The notes under the pieces are model-generated. The model was given only the letters and a program-made list of their open reading frames with translations, was not told the origin of the DNA and did not search any database. Shown in pieces: positions 53,786-62,518 of a stretch of DNA of 64,000 nucleotides. The position numbers were made by a program, and so were the translations under genes. The first letter of the stretch is position 1, and the number at the start of each line of letters is the position of its first letter. Source of the stretch: Myxococcaceae bacterium (GTDB lineage: Bacteria > Myxococcota_A > Polyangia > Polyangiales > Ga0077539); assembly GCA_004297725.1 (NCBI GenBank), contig SCUS01000151.1, forward strand, positions 1 to 64,000, read 5' to 3'.

Positions 53786-55076
53786 TCGACGGGGCGGAGA
53801 GCCAGACGTCCACGGACTCCTGCGTCGCCGGGTCGGGCGCCGCGGTGACGCCGGGCGGGGGAGCCTCCGCCGTCTCGAGGTGCTCCCGACGGAGGTCGTG
53901 CGCCAGGAGCCACGAGCGCAGCGCGAGCGCCCGGTCGGCCGCGAGCTGGAGCCGCCCGACGGGATCGGGCTCGGCGGCGGCGTGGCCGACGAGGGTGATG
54001 CGCACCGACGGCGGCAGCGCCTGGAGCACCGAACGCAGCTCGCGCAGCGCCGGAAAGCTCGCGCGGCGCAGCCGGACGATGTCGAAGACCAGCGGCTCGT
54101 CGAAGCGGAGGCGGCGGCCGTCGACGCGCAGCCCGCCGGGGCAGCCGTGGAGCGGCGCCTCCAGGTGGGGTGCGCCCGCGACGTCGGGGCACACGTCGCT
54201 CGCATCGGGGACGAGGTCGTGGTCGCGGTCGGGGAGGGAGCAGCCGAGGCGCGAGGGGTCGGGGAGCCAGCTCGCGGCCTCGGTGGGGCACACGTCGCGA
54301 GAGTCGGGCACGCCGTCGTGGTCGCCGTCGGCCGCCGTGGCGGAAGCAGACGGCGGAGGCGTCGGTGGGCGAGGCGTCGACGGAGCCGGTGGGAGAGTCC
54401 GAGGTGCGACGGGCACAGGCGTGGGCGAGACGCGAGGCGCTGCGGGCGTCGGGGCTGCGACGACGGGCGCTCGGGGCGCGACCACGGGCGCACGGCGCGC
54501 GACCACGGGCGCTCGGGGGGCGGCGGGCGCTCGGGAGAGCAGCTCGGAGGAGAAGCCCACCACCACCGAGAAGGTGGCCCAGCGGAGGTCGTCGACGGAG
54601 GCAGATCCTGCGAGGAGGTGCTGGTAGCGGAGGGCGGGCCCGATCGTGAGCCCGTCGACGAGGGCGACGTCGACGCCGAGGGAGCCTCCGAGAAGCGCGT
54701 GCCCTGCGCCCGAGGAGACGCCGAGTCCGGCCTCGGCTTCGAGCGCCAGGCGCACCCGGCGGTGGAGGGAGGGACGCCAGGAGATTCCCCCGGAGACCGT
54801 GTAGATCGCCGCCGCCGCGGTGAGCTGCTCGGCGAAGGCGCAGCGAGACGCTCCGAAGCGAGGGCCGAAGGAGCCCGCGAAGGGCGCGTGTACCCGCAGC
54901 GCCTCGCAGTGGCCCAGGTCGTCGAGGTCGGGGAGGGGAGAGGCCACGCCCACCTCGGCCTGCAGCACCACGGGGCGGGGCTGCGCCGACGCCTCGCGGG
55001 AGAGCGACGACGCGAGCAGCAGCGCCACGACCGCGCTCCTCCGACCCGAACCCACCCGATGCCTCAGCGCGCGCAT
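53769..55076 (-). CDS. OmpA-like protein with TSP type 3 calcium repeats
   Basis: A 435-aa exported protein. It has a signal peptide (VVALLLASSLSREASA), a beta-strand-rich region of about 160 residues, then a Pro/Ala/Val-rich hinge (RAPVVAPRAPVVAAPTPA). Two thrombospondin type 3 calcium-binding turns follow (DGDHDGVPDSRDVCP and DRDHDLVPDASDVCP). The C-terminal OmpA domain would bind peptidoglycan and carries VGHAAAEPDP and LALRSWLLAHDL. Start ATG 55076. It is last in the flagellin operon, 10 bases after the second transferase. A role in anchoring the filament sheath or base is possible but unproven. Confidence 0.82.
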   Translation of the reverse strand: MRALRHRVGSGRRSAVVALLLASSLSREASAQPRPVVLQAEVGVASPLPDLDDLGHCEALRVHAPFAGSFGPRFGASRCAFAEQLTAAAAIYTVSGGISWRPSLHRRVRLALEAEAGLGVSSGAGHALLGGSLGVDVALVDGLTIGPALRYQHLLAGSASVDDLRWATFSVVVGFSSELLSRAPAAPRAPVVARRAPVVAPRAPVVAAPTPAAPRVSPTPVPVAPRTLPPAPSTPRPPTPPPSASATAADGDHDGVPDSRDVCPTEAASWLPDPSRLGCSLPDRDHDLVPDASDVCPDVAGAPHLEAPLHGCPGGLRVDGRRLRFDEPLVFDIVRLRRASFPALRELRSVLQALPPSVRITLVGHAAAEPDPVGRLQLAADRALALRSWLLAHDLRREHLETAEAPPPGVTAAPDPATQESVDVWLSAPSTTTSR

Positions 55077-55086
55077 GAAAGGGTCC

Positions 55087-57015
55087 TCACTCTCGCACGC
55101 CCTCGGAGGGCGATGTCGCTGAAGCGGCGCAGCGCCTTCGCCAGAGCGATCGGTACGCGCGCTCGAGGTGGCCCGTGAAGCGAGCCGCGTCGCAGAGCGG
55201 GCTCGCGCGCATCCGGTCGCGGAGCGTGGCGCGGAGGGCGGCGAGCGCGGGGCGATCGTCGGCGAGGGAAGCGCCGCGGGCGGCGAGGTCGTCGGGATCG
55301 GAGGCGATCCAGTCGGTGAGTCCGAGGTGCGTGAGCAGGCTGGCGCCCACGCGGGAGGCGTGCGTCGAGCCCGCCAGGGTGAGCACCGGGACGCCCATCC
55401 AGAGCGCCTCGCAGGTGGTGGTGGTGCCGTTGTAGGGGAAGGGGTCGAGGGCGACGTCGACTCCCGCATAGCAGCCCAGGTGCTCGGGCACCGGGAGGGT
55501 GCGCGCGTCGAGCACGAGGCGAGAGGGTGCGACGCCGTGCGAGGCGAAGGCGCGGCGGACCCGCTCCACCGTGTCGGCATCGGAGAGCGCGCGGGCGCGC
55601 AGCAGCAGGCGGGCGTCGGGCACCGAGGAGAGGAGGGCGCCCCAGGCGGCGACCACCGAGGGGGTCATCTTGGAGAGGTTGTTGAAGCAGCCGAAGGTGA
55701 AGCCCTCGCCGAGCGAGGCGGGCGCGCCGCTCACCGGAGGAGCGTCGGGCGGAGGCTGATAGCAGGAGAAGGTCTCGGGCAGCCGCACCAGCTCCTCGGC
55801 GTAGAGGTGCTCGGTGGCGCCGGGAGGGTCGCTCACCGCGTCGGTGAGGCGGTAGTCCATCGCGCGGAGGCCGGTGCCGTGGGGGTAGCCGATCCAGGTG
55901 AGCTGCACCGGCGCCGGGCGGCGGGCGAAGACCAGGAGTCGGTGGTGCGCGGTGTGTCCCGCGAGGTCGATCAGCAGGTCGATGCGGTCGGCGCGGACGC
56001 GCTCCGCGAGGGCCTCGTCGTCGAGCGACCCCACAGGGACCCAGGCGTCTGCGAGCGGCCGGAGCCGCGCGGTGGTCGCGTCGGCGAGCGGGCCGTCGGC
56101 GTAGCAGAACACCTCGAAGCGCTCGCGGTCGTGGGCGCCGAGCACCGGCTCGACGAAGCGGGAGACGGCGTGCTGGTTGAGGTCCGGAGAGAGGTAGGCC
56201 ACCCGGAGGCGGCGCTCGGGGTCGCGGTCGCTGGCGTGGGGACGGTGCGTGGCGCGCAGCGCGTCGGCCCAGCGGTCGGCCCATCGTCGGTGCTCCGCGG
56301 CGACCTCGACGGGGCTGACCCGGTCGCTGAACTGGAGCGTGTACAGCAGGTTGCTGTGGGTGCCCGGCTGCGCCGAGAGCTCGAGGGCCTCTCGAAAGCG
56401 GGCGATGGCCTCGTCGACGCGACCGGCGGTGCGCAGGGCGCGGGCGAGGTTGTCGCGCGGCGCGGCGTAGTCGGGGCGAAGCGAGAGCGCGGCCTCGAAG
56501 GCGGCGCAGGCGTCGGCGCTCCGGCCGAGCGAGACGTAGGCGCAGCCGAGGGCGTTGCGGGTCTCCGCGCGCCGGGCGTCGAGGCCCACCGCGCGCTCGA
56601 GGGCCAGGGCCGCGGCGGCGGGGCTCCCGGCGTCGAGGAGGGCGGAGCCGAGCTCGCTCCACACCGGGGCCTCGGAGGGAGCGAGGGCGCTCGCGGTCAT
56701 CAGCGACGAGGCGGCCTCGGCGGCGCGGCCGAGCGCCCTCAGCGAGCGGGCCCGGTGCACATGCAGCGGCGCGACGGAGGGGTGGGCGACGAGCGCCCGG
56801 TCGAAGGCCGCGAGGGCGCTGCGGTGGTCGTGGCCCTGGGCGAGCGCGAGCCCCAGCAGGTTGAGCGCGTCGAGGTGCGAGGGATACCCGAGGAGCACCC
56901 GCTCGTAGCGGGCGATCGCCTCGGGGAGCCGACCGCCGCGGTGCAGGGCGATGGCCTCGTCGAGGAGGGCGAGCGCGTCGTCCGCGGGTCGCGGGGTGCG
57001 CGACGGGAGGGTCAC
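55087..57015 (-). CDS. TPR protein with O-GlcNAc transferase (GT41) domain
   Basis: A 642-aa enzyme. Residues about 15-230 form TPR repeats (LDEAIALHRGGRLPEAIARYER). The rest is an SPINDLY/OGT-like glycosyltransferase of family GT41, with LRVAYLSPDLNQHAVSRF, LAGHTAHHRL, TWIGYPHGTGL, LDPFPYNGTTTTCEALWMGV and a final MRASPLCDAARF. Such enzymes add GlcNAc or related sugars to Ser/Thr or Asn. I chose GTG 57015 (VTLPSRTP) because it overlaps the preceding stop by four bases. Its location in the fliC-fliD-fliS-flaG operon suggests flagellin as the target. Confidence 0.85.
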   Translation of the reverse strand: MTLPSRTPRPADDALALLDEAIALHRGGRLPEAIARYERVLLGYPSHLDALNLLGLALAQGHDHRSALAAFDRALVAHPSVAPLHVHRARSLRALGRAAEAASSLMTASALAPSEAPVWSELGSALLDAGSPAAAALALERAVGLDARRAETRNALGCAYVSLGRSADACAAFEAALSLRPDYAAPRDNLARALRTAGRVDEAIARFREALELSAQPGTHSNLLYTLQFSDRVSPVEVAAEHRRWADRWADALRATHRPHASDRDPERRLRVAYLSPDLNQHAVSRFVEPVLGAHDRERFEVFCYADGPLADATTARLRPLADAWVPVGSLDDEALAERVRADRIDLLIDLAGHTAHHRLLVFARRPAPVQLTWIGYPHGTGLRAMDYRLTDAVSDPPGATEHLYAEELVRLPETFSCYQPPPDAPPVSGAPASLGEGFTFGCFNNLSKMTPSVVAAWGALLSSVPDARLLLRARALSDADTVERVRRAFASHGVAPSRLVLDARTLPVPEHLGCYAGVDVALDPFPYNGTTTTCEALWMGVPVLTLAGSTHASRVGASLLTHLGLTDWIASDPDDLAARGASLADDRPALAALRATLRDRMRASPLCDAARFTGHLERAYRSLWRRRCAASATSPSEGVRE

Positions 57016-59288
57016 GGCAGGGCGCTCCACATCCGACGGAAGGCGTCCTCGACGCTGCGAGCGAAGCGGGGGGCGTCGCAGAGCGGGCTCGCCCGCATCT
57101 CGTCGCGAAGAGATGCGCGGAGGGCGGCGAGGCGAGACGGGTCGCTCGCGAGCTCGACGGCGCGGTCGACGTGGTCGTCGACGGAGCTGGCCACGAGCTC
57201 GGGGTGGCCCACGAGCGAGAGCAGGCTGTGGCCGACGCGGGCCGAGTGGCGACCGCCCGCGAGGGAGAGCACCGGGACGCCCATCCAGAGCGCCTCGCAG
57301 GTGGTGGCGGTGCCGTTGTAGGGGAAGGGGTCGAGCGCGAGGTCGACGCGCTGATAGAGCTGGAGGTGGTCGCGGGTGGAGGCCGTCCAGGCGAGGAGCT
57401 CGAGGCGCTCGGCGGCGACGCCGTGCGAGGCGAAGGCGTCGAGCACGCGGGAGCGCGCCGAGGGCTGGGAGAGGGCGCTCGACTTCAGGAGGAGCCGCGA
57501 GCCCTGCACCGCGCGGAGGATGCGCGACCACGCGGCCACCACCCCGTCGTTCATCTTGGCGAGCTGGTTGAATGATCCGAAGGTGATGTGACCGTCTCGC
57601 GAGGAGGGCAGCGGGGACACCTCGGGAGCGTCGGCGTGGGGGAGGTAGCAGTGGAGCCCTCCGTCGAGGCGCAGCAGCCGCTCGCTGTGGAAGGCGTCGG
57701 ACTCGCCTTCGGGGTCGGAGCAGTGGTCGGTGAGGCGGTAGTCGAGGGTCGAGAGCCCGGTGGTGCCGGGGTAGCCGAGCCAGGTCACCTGCACCGGGGC
57801 GGGGCGGGCGAGGAGCGCCGTGAGGCGGTTGTCGGCGGAGTGGCCCGCGAGGTCGACCAGCACGTCGATGCGGTCGGCGCGGATCTGCTCCACCAGCGCG
57901 GCGTCGGAGAGGCCGACGGTGGAGCGCCAGTGGTCGAAGAGGGAGCGGAGGCGCGCGGTGACGGCGTCCGGGCGGCGCACCTCGGCGTAGGCGAAGAGCT
58001 CGAACGCCTCGCGCTGGTGCGCGCCGAGCAGGGGCTCGAGGAAGTACGCGCAGGAGTGCTGGCGCAGGTCGGGCGAGAGGTAGCCCACGCGCAGCCGACG
58101 GCCCGGGGTGCGGTCGGGGTGGTGGGGGCGAGCGAGGGAGGCGCGCGGGGGCGCGTGGCGCAGCTCGAAGGCGCGGGACTCCGCGAGGAGCTCGGCCGGG
58201 GTCGTCGAGGGCTCGCCGTGCAGCGCGAAGAGGAGGTTGCTGTGGGCGCGGTCGAAGTCCGGCTGCGAGCGCAGCGCCTCGCGGAAGGAGCCGATCGCGG
58301 CGGACACCTCGCCGTGGTGCCATTGCAGCAGGCCGAGGTTGTTGAGCGCGCCCGCGTGGCCTGGCTGCGCTCGCAGCGCCTCGCGGTAGGCCGACGCTCC
58401 GGCCTCGTCGTCGCCCTGCTGGCGGAGGGCGTTGCCGAGGGAGTTCCAGGCCTCGGCGAGCTCGGGTCTCCAGGCGAGGGATTGTCGCAGCGCGGTGACG
58501 GCCTCGTCGGTGCGGCCCATCGCCGCCAGCGCCTCGCCGAGGTTGTGCATCGCCTCGGCGAAGGTCGGCGTCGCGGAGAGCGCCCGGCGGAAGAACTCCA
58601 CGGCCTCGTCGAGCCGACCCTGGGCCCGGCAGAGGGTGCCGAGGTTGTTGAGCGGGTGCGCGGAGTCCGGCGCCAGCTCCAGCGAGCGGAGGTAGCTCGC
58701 GCGCGCCTCGTCCGAGCGGCCGAGCGAGGCCAGCGCGAAGCCGAGGTCGTTGTGGAGGTCGGCGGAGGTCGGGTAGCGGCGCACGAGCTGCTCGCACACC
58801 ACGGCGGACTCGGCGAGCCGACCGGTGGCCCGGAGCGCCGAGGCGAGGGTGCGCGCGGCCTCGACGGAGGAGGGATCTCGCTGCGTGGCGCGTCGGGCGA
58901 GCCCGATGGCCTCCTCGGCCTCGCCGCGCTCCACGAGCAGGGACGCCAGGTTGATGAGGGGGGCGAGGAGCTGGGTCTTGCAGCGCACGGCGGCGCGGAA
59001 GCTGGCGAGCGCCTGGTCACGCCGTCCGAGCGCCAGGAGCTGGGCGCCGAGGTTGTTGAGCGCCTCGGCGTAGTCGGGCTTGAGGGCGATGGCCTTGCGG
59101 ATGAGCGCGATGCCCGTCTCGGGGTCGCCCAGCCGGCACGAGGCGTCGCCCAGCAGGTGCAGCGCCGCAGGGTGCGCGGGGTGCGTCGCCAGGAACTCCA
59201 GGTAGAGCCCGGCGGCCTGCTGCCAGCGCCCGGCCTTGTGGTGTTCGAGCCCGCGGGAGAGTGCGTTGTCGGGGGGGAAAGCCGTCAG
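57012..59288 (-). CDS. TPR protein with O-GlcNAc transferase (GT41) domain, unusual start
   Basis: A 758-aa paralogue of the gene at 55087. Eleven or so TPR units occupy residues 10-385, then the GT41 domain with LRVGYLSPDLRQHSCAYF, TWLGYPGTTGLSTLDYRLTD, LDPFPYNGTATTCEALWMGV and MRASPLCDAPRF. The open frame reaches upstream over flaG but with no homologous sequence. The first sensible codon is CTG at 59288 (LTAFPPDN), which would overlap the flaG stop by four bases as CTGA. No ATG, GTG or TTG fits within the first TPR units. Probably a flagellin glycosyltransferase. Confidence 0.8.
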   Translation of the reverse strand: MTAFPPDNALSRGLEHHKAGRWQQAAGLYLEFLATHPAHPAALHLLGDASCRLGDPETGIALIRKAIALKPDYAEALNNLGAQLLALGRRDQALASFRAAVRCKTQLLAPLINLASLLVERGEAEEAIGLARRATQRDPSSVEAARTLASALRATGRLAESAVVCEQLVRRYPTSADLHNDLGFALASLGRSDEARASYLRSLELAPDSAHPLNNLGTLCRAQGRLDEAVEFFRRALSATPTFAEAMHNLGEALAAMGRTDEAVTALRQSLAWRPELAEAWNSLGNALRQQGDDEAGASAYREALRAQPGHAGALNNLGLLQWHHGEVSAAIGSFREALRSQPDFDRAHSNLLFALHGEPSTTPAELLAESRAFELRHAPPRASLARPHHPDRTPGRRLRVGYLSPDLRQHSCAYFLEPLLGAHQREAFELFAYAEVRRPDAVTARLRSLFDHWRSTVGLSDAALVEQIRADRIDVLVDLAGHSADNRLTALLARPAPVQVTWLGYPGTTGLSTLDYRLTDHCSDPEGESDAFHSERLLRLDGGLHCYLPHADAPEVSPLPSSRDGHITFGSFNQLAKMNDGVVAAWSRILRAVQGSRLLLKSSALSQPSARSRVLDAFASHGVAAERLELLAWTASTRDHLQLYQRVDLALDPFPYNGTATTCEALWMGVPVLSLAGGRHSARVGHSLLSLVGHPELVASSVDDHVDRAVELASDPSRLAALRASLRDEMRASPLCDAPRFARSVEDAFRRMWSALP

Positions 59289-59686
59289 ACCTTCTCCTGC
59301 ACCAGGACGGGGGCGATCTTGTCGAGCGAGCGGGCGATCTCCAGCACCGCCTCGGTGGGGATCTGCCGGATGACCTCGTTGGTGCGAGAGTCGAGCAGCG
59401 TGGTGACGACCATCTTGGTCTCGGGGTCGACGTCGAAGGCGATAACGGCGTTGGTGGACTTCAGCCGCTCGTTGGCGATCTCGACGACCTGTCGCATCTC
59501 CGCCTCGTCGCGCGCGATGGCGTCGGTGGGGCTCTCCGCGCGGCGCGACTCCTCGGTGGGCCTGGTCTGCGGGGCGTTCACCTGCTGGGTCTTGTTCACG
59601 GCCGAGCCGGGGACGTCGGTGCGCGTCACCGGCTCGCGGGCGACGGCGGACTCGGGGACGATGGGGCCGACGGATGAGATCGTCAT
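59285..59686 (-). CDS. flaG: FlaG family flagellar protein
   Basis: A 133-aa protein. The C-terminal FlaG domain is clear: FDVDPETKMVVTTLLDSRT, then NEVIRQIPTEAVLEIARSL. The N-terminal 55 residues are Ser/Thr/Pro-rich and unstructured. FlaG proteins act in filament length control and are often next to fliD and fliS, as here. ATG 59686 (MTISSVGP). Nine bases after fliS. Its stop lies inside the CTG start of the next gene. Confidence 0.9.
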   Translation of the reverse strand: MTISSVGPIVPESAVAREPVTRTDVPGSAVNKTQQVNAPQTRPTEESRRAESPTDAIARDEAEMRQVVEIANERLKSTNAVIAFDVDPETKMVVTTLLDSRTNEVIRQIPTEAVLEIARSLDKIAPVLVQEKV

Positions 59687-59694
59687 AGGGGTCC

Positions 59695-60084
59695 TTAGCG
59701 CGCCGCCGCCTGGGGCCTGGTGACGACCTCGGTCCACGCCTCGCGGAGGGGGGTGAGCACGCGTAGCACATCGTCGATGGGCTCGGGCTTGAGGTAGATG
59801 TTGGCGGTGATGAGTTGCTGCATGCAGAACATGTAGAGGGCCTCGAGGTTGCTGCACAGCTCGGGCGCGTGCGAGTGGACGAGGGTGGCGCTGAGCGTGT
59901 CGAGGATGGCGTGCGCCCGGCTGATGAGCTCGCCGGTGCGCGCCCGACGCTTCTCCTTCATGGCCACCTTGGCCTCGTTGAGGAAGCGAAACAGCCCGTC
60001 GTAGAGCATCACCAGGATCTGCCCGGGCGAGCTGGTGGTGGCCTGGACGGCGCCGTAGCGGGAGAGAAGGTTCGCTGAGCTCAT
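59695..60084 (-). CDS. fliS: Flagellin export chaperone FliS
   Basis: A 129-aa cytoplasmic helical chaperone that binds the C-terminus of flagellin and stops it polymerising before export. The FliS signature is visible as LLSRYGAVQATTSSPGQILVMLYDGLFRFL, cut here as SSPGQILVMLYDGLFRF, followed by a helical bundle with NANIYLKPE-like NIYLKPEPIDDVLRVL. Full length. ATG 60084, 17 bases after the fliD stop. Its place between fliD and flaG matches many flagellar operons. Confidence 0.93.
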   Translation of the reverse strand: MSSANLLSRYGAVQATTSSPGQILVMLYDGLFRFLNEAKVAMKEKRRARTGELISRAHAILDTLSATLVHSHAPELCSNLEALYMFCMQQLITANIYLKPEPIDDVLRVLTPLREAWTEVVTRPQAAAR

Positions 60085-60100
60085 GGCGTCCTCGGGTGCT

Positions 60101-61429
60101 TCACAGGATGGCCTTGTATCGACTGACGATGCTCTCCATCGCGGTGAACTGCGACCGTAGGGTCTTCGTGTAGGCCGCGATGGAGTCCTGCTCGTTGAGG
60201 ATGCGGGTGGTGAGGGCCTGGGACTGCGAGGCCAGCGTGGCGCCGCGCACCATCATGGTGGAGGTGGTGTTGGAGCTGAGCTCGGTGACGGCCGTCGCGA
60301 AGGAGTTCATCAGGCCCGTGGCGCCGATGGCGGCGTCGGTCACGAAGAGCTTGGAGACGGCCAGCGGATCGGCGGCGACGGCGGCGTTGAAGGCGGCGTC
60401 GTTGATCTGGAGCGTGCCGTCGTTGGTGAGCCGGACCCCGACGCTGGAGAGGGTGGTGTACGTCCCGGAGGTGCCCGGGACGGTCGAGGACACGATCCGC
60501 GAGAGCCGCTGGAGGGAGCTTCGGAACGACCAGTCGCCCGCGAGCACCGAGTTGGCGGCGCGGGTGGTGCCGAAGCCGGTGGCGGTGTGGCCCGCGGTGA
60601 CCACGTCGTTGTAGGCCGTGACGAAGGCCTGGACCTTGGTCTTGATGGCCGCGGGGTCGGTCGCGATGCTGATGCGGACGTCGCTGGTGGTGGGGCGGGC
60701 CAGGGCGAGGGTGACGCCCGGGATGGCGTTGGTCACCTGGTTGGTCGCCCGGCGCATGCTGATGCCGTCGACGGTGAAGAGGGCGTCCTGCGCGGACTGG
60801 TAGGTGCTGGCCGGGGTGCTCAGCCCGAGGGCCGCCGTGAGGGCCGGGGTGCTCTCGCTGAAGGTGATGGCGTTGGCGTCGCCGCTGTCGAGGCCGCGGA
60901 CGAGCATCCGGTAGCTGGTGCCGTCGTAGATGACCGAGGCGTTGATGCGGGCGCCGGAGGCCGAGATGCGGGCGGCGACGTCGTTGAGGGTGTCGGTGCC
61001 GGAGACGGTCACCGAGACCGGCGAGCCGGTGCCGATGGTGAAGTCGATGGTGCCCGCGAGGCCGATGGCGGTGGAGCTGGAGGCGAAGGTGTTGCTGCGC
61101 GTGCGCTGCTCGGACGCCAGGCGGCTGACGGCCACGGAGTAGGTCCCGGGGACCACGCCGCCGGACGAGGTGGCCGCGACGTAGGTGGCGTCGGACGAGG
61201 TCGCCGTGGTGGCGTTGAACTCGCTGGAGGTGTCGAGCGCGCGCGCCGCCCGGGAGAGGGCGGAGAGCTTGGAGGTGAAGGCGGAGACGGTCGAGCTGGC
61301 CTGGTTGATCTGCTGCTGACGGGTCTGGAGCGCGGTGACCGACTGGCTGCGGATCGCCACGAGGCGGGTGATGAGGCCCTCGACATCAAGGCCCGATGAG
61401 CTCGTGGGGAGGTTTCCTGTGATCGCCAT
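60101..61429 (-). CDS. fliD: Flagellar filament cap protein FliD
   Basis: A 442-aa cap protein that sits at the filament tip and helps flagellin to polymerise. The conserved N-terminus SGLDVEGLITRLVAI and heptad-rich helices at both ends (QQQINQASSTVSAFTSKL, and a C-terminal RILNEQDSIAAYTKTL) match the family, with a Ser/Thr-rich middle domain. Length is normal for short FliD proteins. ATG 61429, 62 bases after the flagellin stop. The Ser/Thr richness makes it a possible glycosylation target too. Confidence 0.93.
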   Translation of the reverse strand: MAITGNLPTSSSGLDVEGLITRLVAIRSQSVTALQTRQQQINQASSTVSAFTSKLSALSRAARALDTSSEFNATTATSSDATYVAATSSGGVVPGTYSVAVSRLASEQRTRSNTFASSSTAIGLAGTIDFTIGTGSPVSVTVSGTDTLNDVAARISASGARINASVIYDGTSYRMLVRGLDSGDANAITFSESTPALTAALGLSTPASTYQSAQDALFTVDGISMRRATNQVTNAIPGVTLALARPTTSDVRISIATDPAAIKTKVQAFVTAYNDVVTAGHTATGFGTTRAANSVLAGDWSFRSSLQRLSRIVSSTVPGTSGTYTTLSSVGVRLTNDGTLQINDAAFNAAVAADPLAVSKLFVTDAAIGATGLMNSFATAVTELSSNTTSTMMVRGATLASQSQALTTRILNEQDSIAAYTKTLRSQFTAMESIVSRYKAIL

Positions 61430-61491
61430 CGCTTCGCTCCATCAAGTGGCGCAGGCCGCAGCATGTCGCTGCGGCCTACCCGGGGTCGAAC

Positions 61492-62316
61492 TCAGCCGCG
61501 GAGCAACGAGAGTGCCAGCTGCGGGGCCTGGTTGGCCTGGCCGAGGACGGCGGCGCCGGCCTGGGTCAGCACCTGGTTGCGGGCGAGGGAGGCGGTCTCC
61601 ATCGCGATGTCGGTGTCGCGCATACGGCTGAGGGCGGCCGACAGGTTGGTGCCGGTGGCCGAGAGGTTCTGCACGGTCGACTGGAGGCGGTTGATGGTCG
61701 AGCCGAAGTTGCGGCGGACGGTGCTGAGGGACGAGATCGCGCTGTCCATCGTGGCGATCGCAGCCTGGGCGCTGGTGATGCTGGCGAGCGACGCGGAGGT
61801 GATGCCGAGGTTCGAGGCGGAGGCGCCGCCGAAGCTGACGGTGATGCGGTCGTCGGCGGTGTTCTGGATGCCGACCTGGAAGGCCACGGAGGCGGTGCCC
61901 GTGAGGAGCGCCGTGCCGTTGTAGGTGGTCACGTTGCCGATGCGGGTGATTTCCGCCGCGGCGGTGGTGAACTCACCGTCGAGGTTGGCGAGGTCGGTGG
62001 TGTTGTTGGTGCCGTTGGCGCCCTGCACCGCGAGCTCGCGCATGCGGGTGAGCAGCTCGTGGATCTGCTCGGCGGCGCCGTCCGCGGTCTGCGACATCGA
62101 GATGGCGTCGCTCGCGTTGCGCGAGGCCACGATCACCGAGCGCGCCGAGGCGTTCATGAGCTTGCTGATGCCGAGGCCGGCGGCGTCGTCCGCGGCGCCG
62201 TTGATGCGGAAGCCGCTCGAGAGCTTGTTGAAGTTCTCGCTCAGCCCGGCCGAGGTCTTGTTCAGGTTGCTCTGAGCGATCATCGAGGAGACGTTGGTTT
62301 GGATGAACAGGCCCAT
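61492..62316 (-). CDS. fliC: Flagellin (short form)
   Basis: A 274-aa filament protein. The N-terminal D0/D1 helices (SSMIAQSNLNKTSAGLSENF, and SSGFRINGAADDAAGLGIS) and the C-terminal D1/D0 helices (DTDIAMETASLARNQVLTQA, ending ALSLLRG) are complete. The central variable D2/D3 part is almost absent, so this is near the minimum size for flagellin. The middle is rich in Thr, Ser and Asn, which are sugar-acceptor residues. ATG 62316 has AAAGGAA seven bases upstream. First gene of the filament operon. Confidence 0.95.
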   Translation of the reverse strand: MGLFIQTNVSSMIAQSNLNKTSAGLSENFNKLSSGFRINGAADDAAGLGISKLMNASARSVIVASRNASDAISMSQTADGAAEQIHELLTRMRELAVQGANGTNNTTDLANLDGEFTTAAAEITRIGNVTTYNGTALLTGTASVAFQVGIQNTADDRITVSFGGASASNLGITSASLASITSAQAAIATMDSAISSLSTVRRNFGSTINRLQSTVQNLSATGTNLSAALSRMRDTDIAMETASLARNQVLTQAGAAVLGQANQAPQLALSLLRG

Positions 62317-62518
62317 TGGAGTTCCTTTGTGCGTCTTGACGCGCGCCCCTGTGACGCCCGTCCGTGGGATCGCGGTGGATCCCTCAGCACCTTCCTGTAC
62401 GGCCACCCCTCCGAGGCCTTGAATCGATTTTTCCGGAGCCCTCTCCGAGCCCCCCCTCGGGGCCCTCCCTCACTGCCATTCCGTTGTGTGCCCGCGGGCG
62501 CTCTGCCATGGTCGCGCG

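Noticed and set aside
62317..62518. Sigma-54 or sigma-28 promoter for fliC
   Set aside because: I looked for GG-N10-GC and for a TAAA/GCCGATAA pair on both strands of the divergent gap and found no convincing match.
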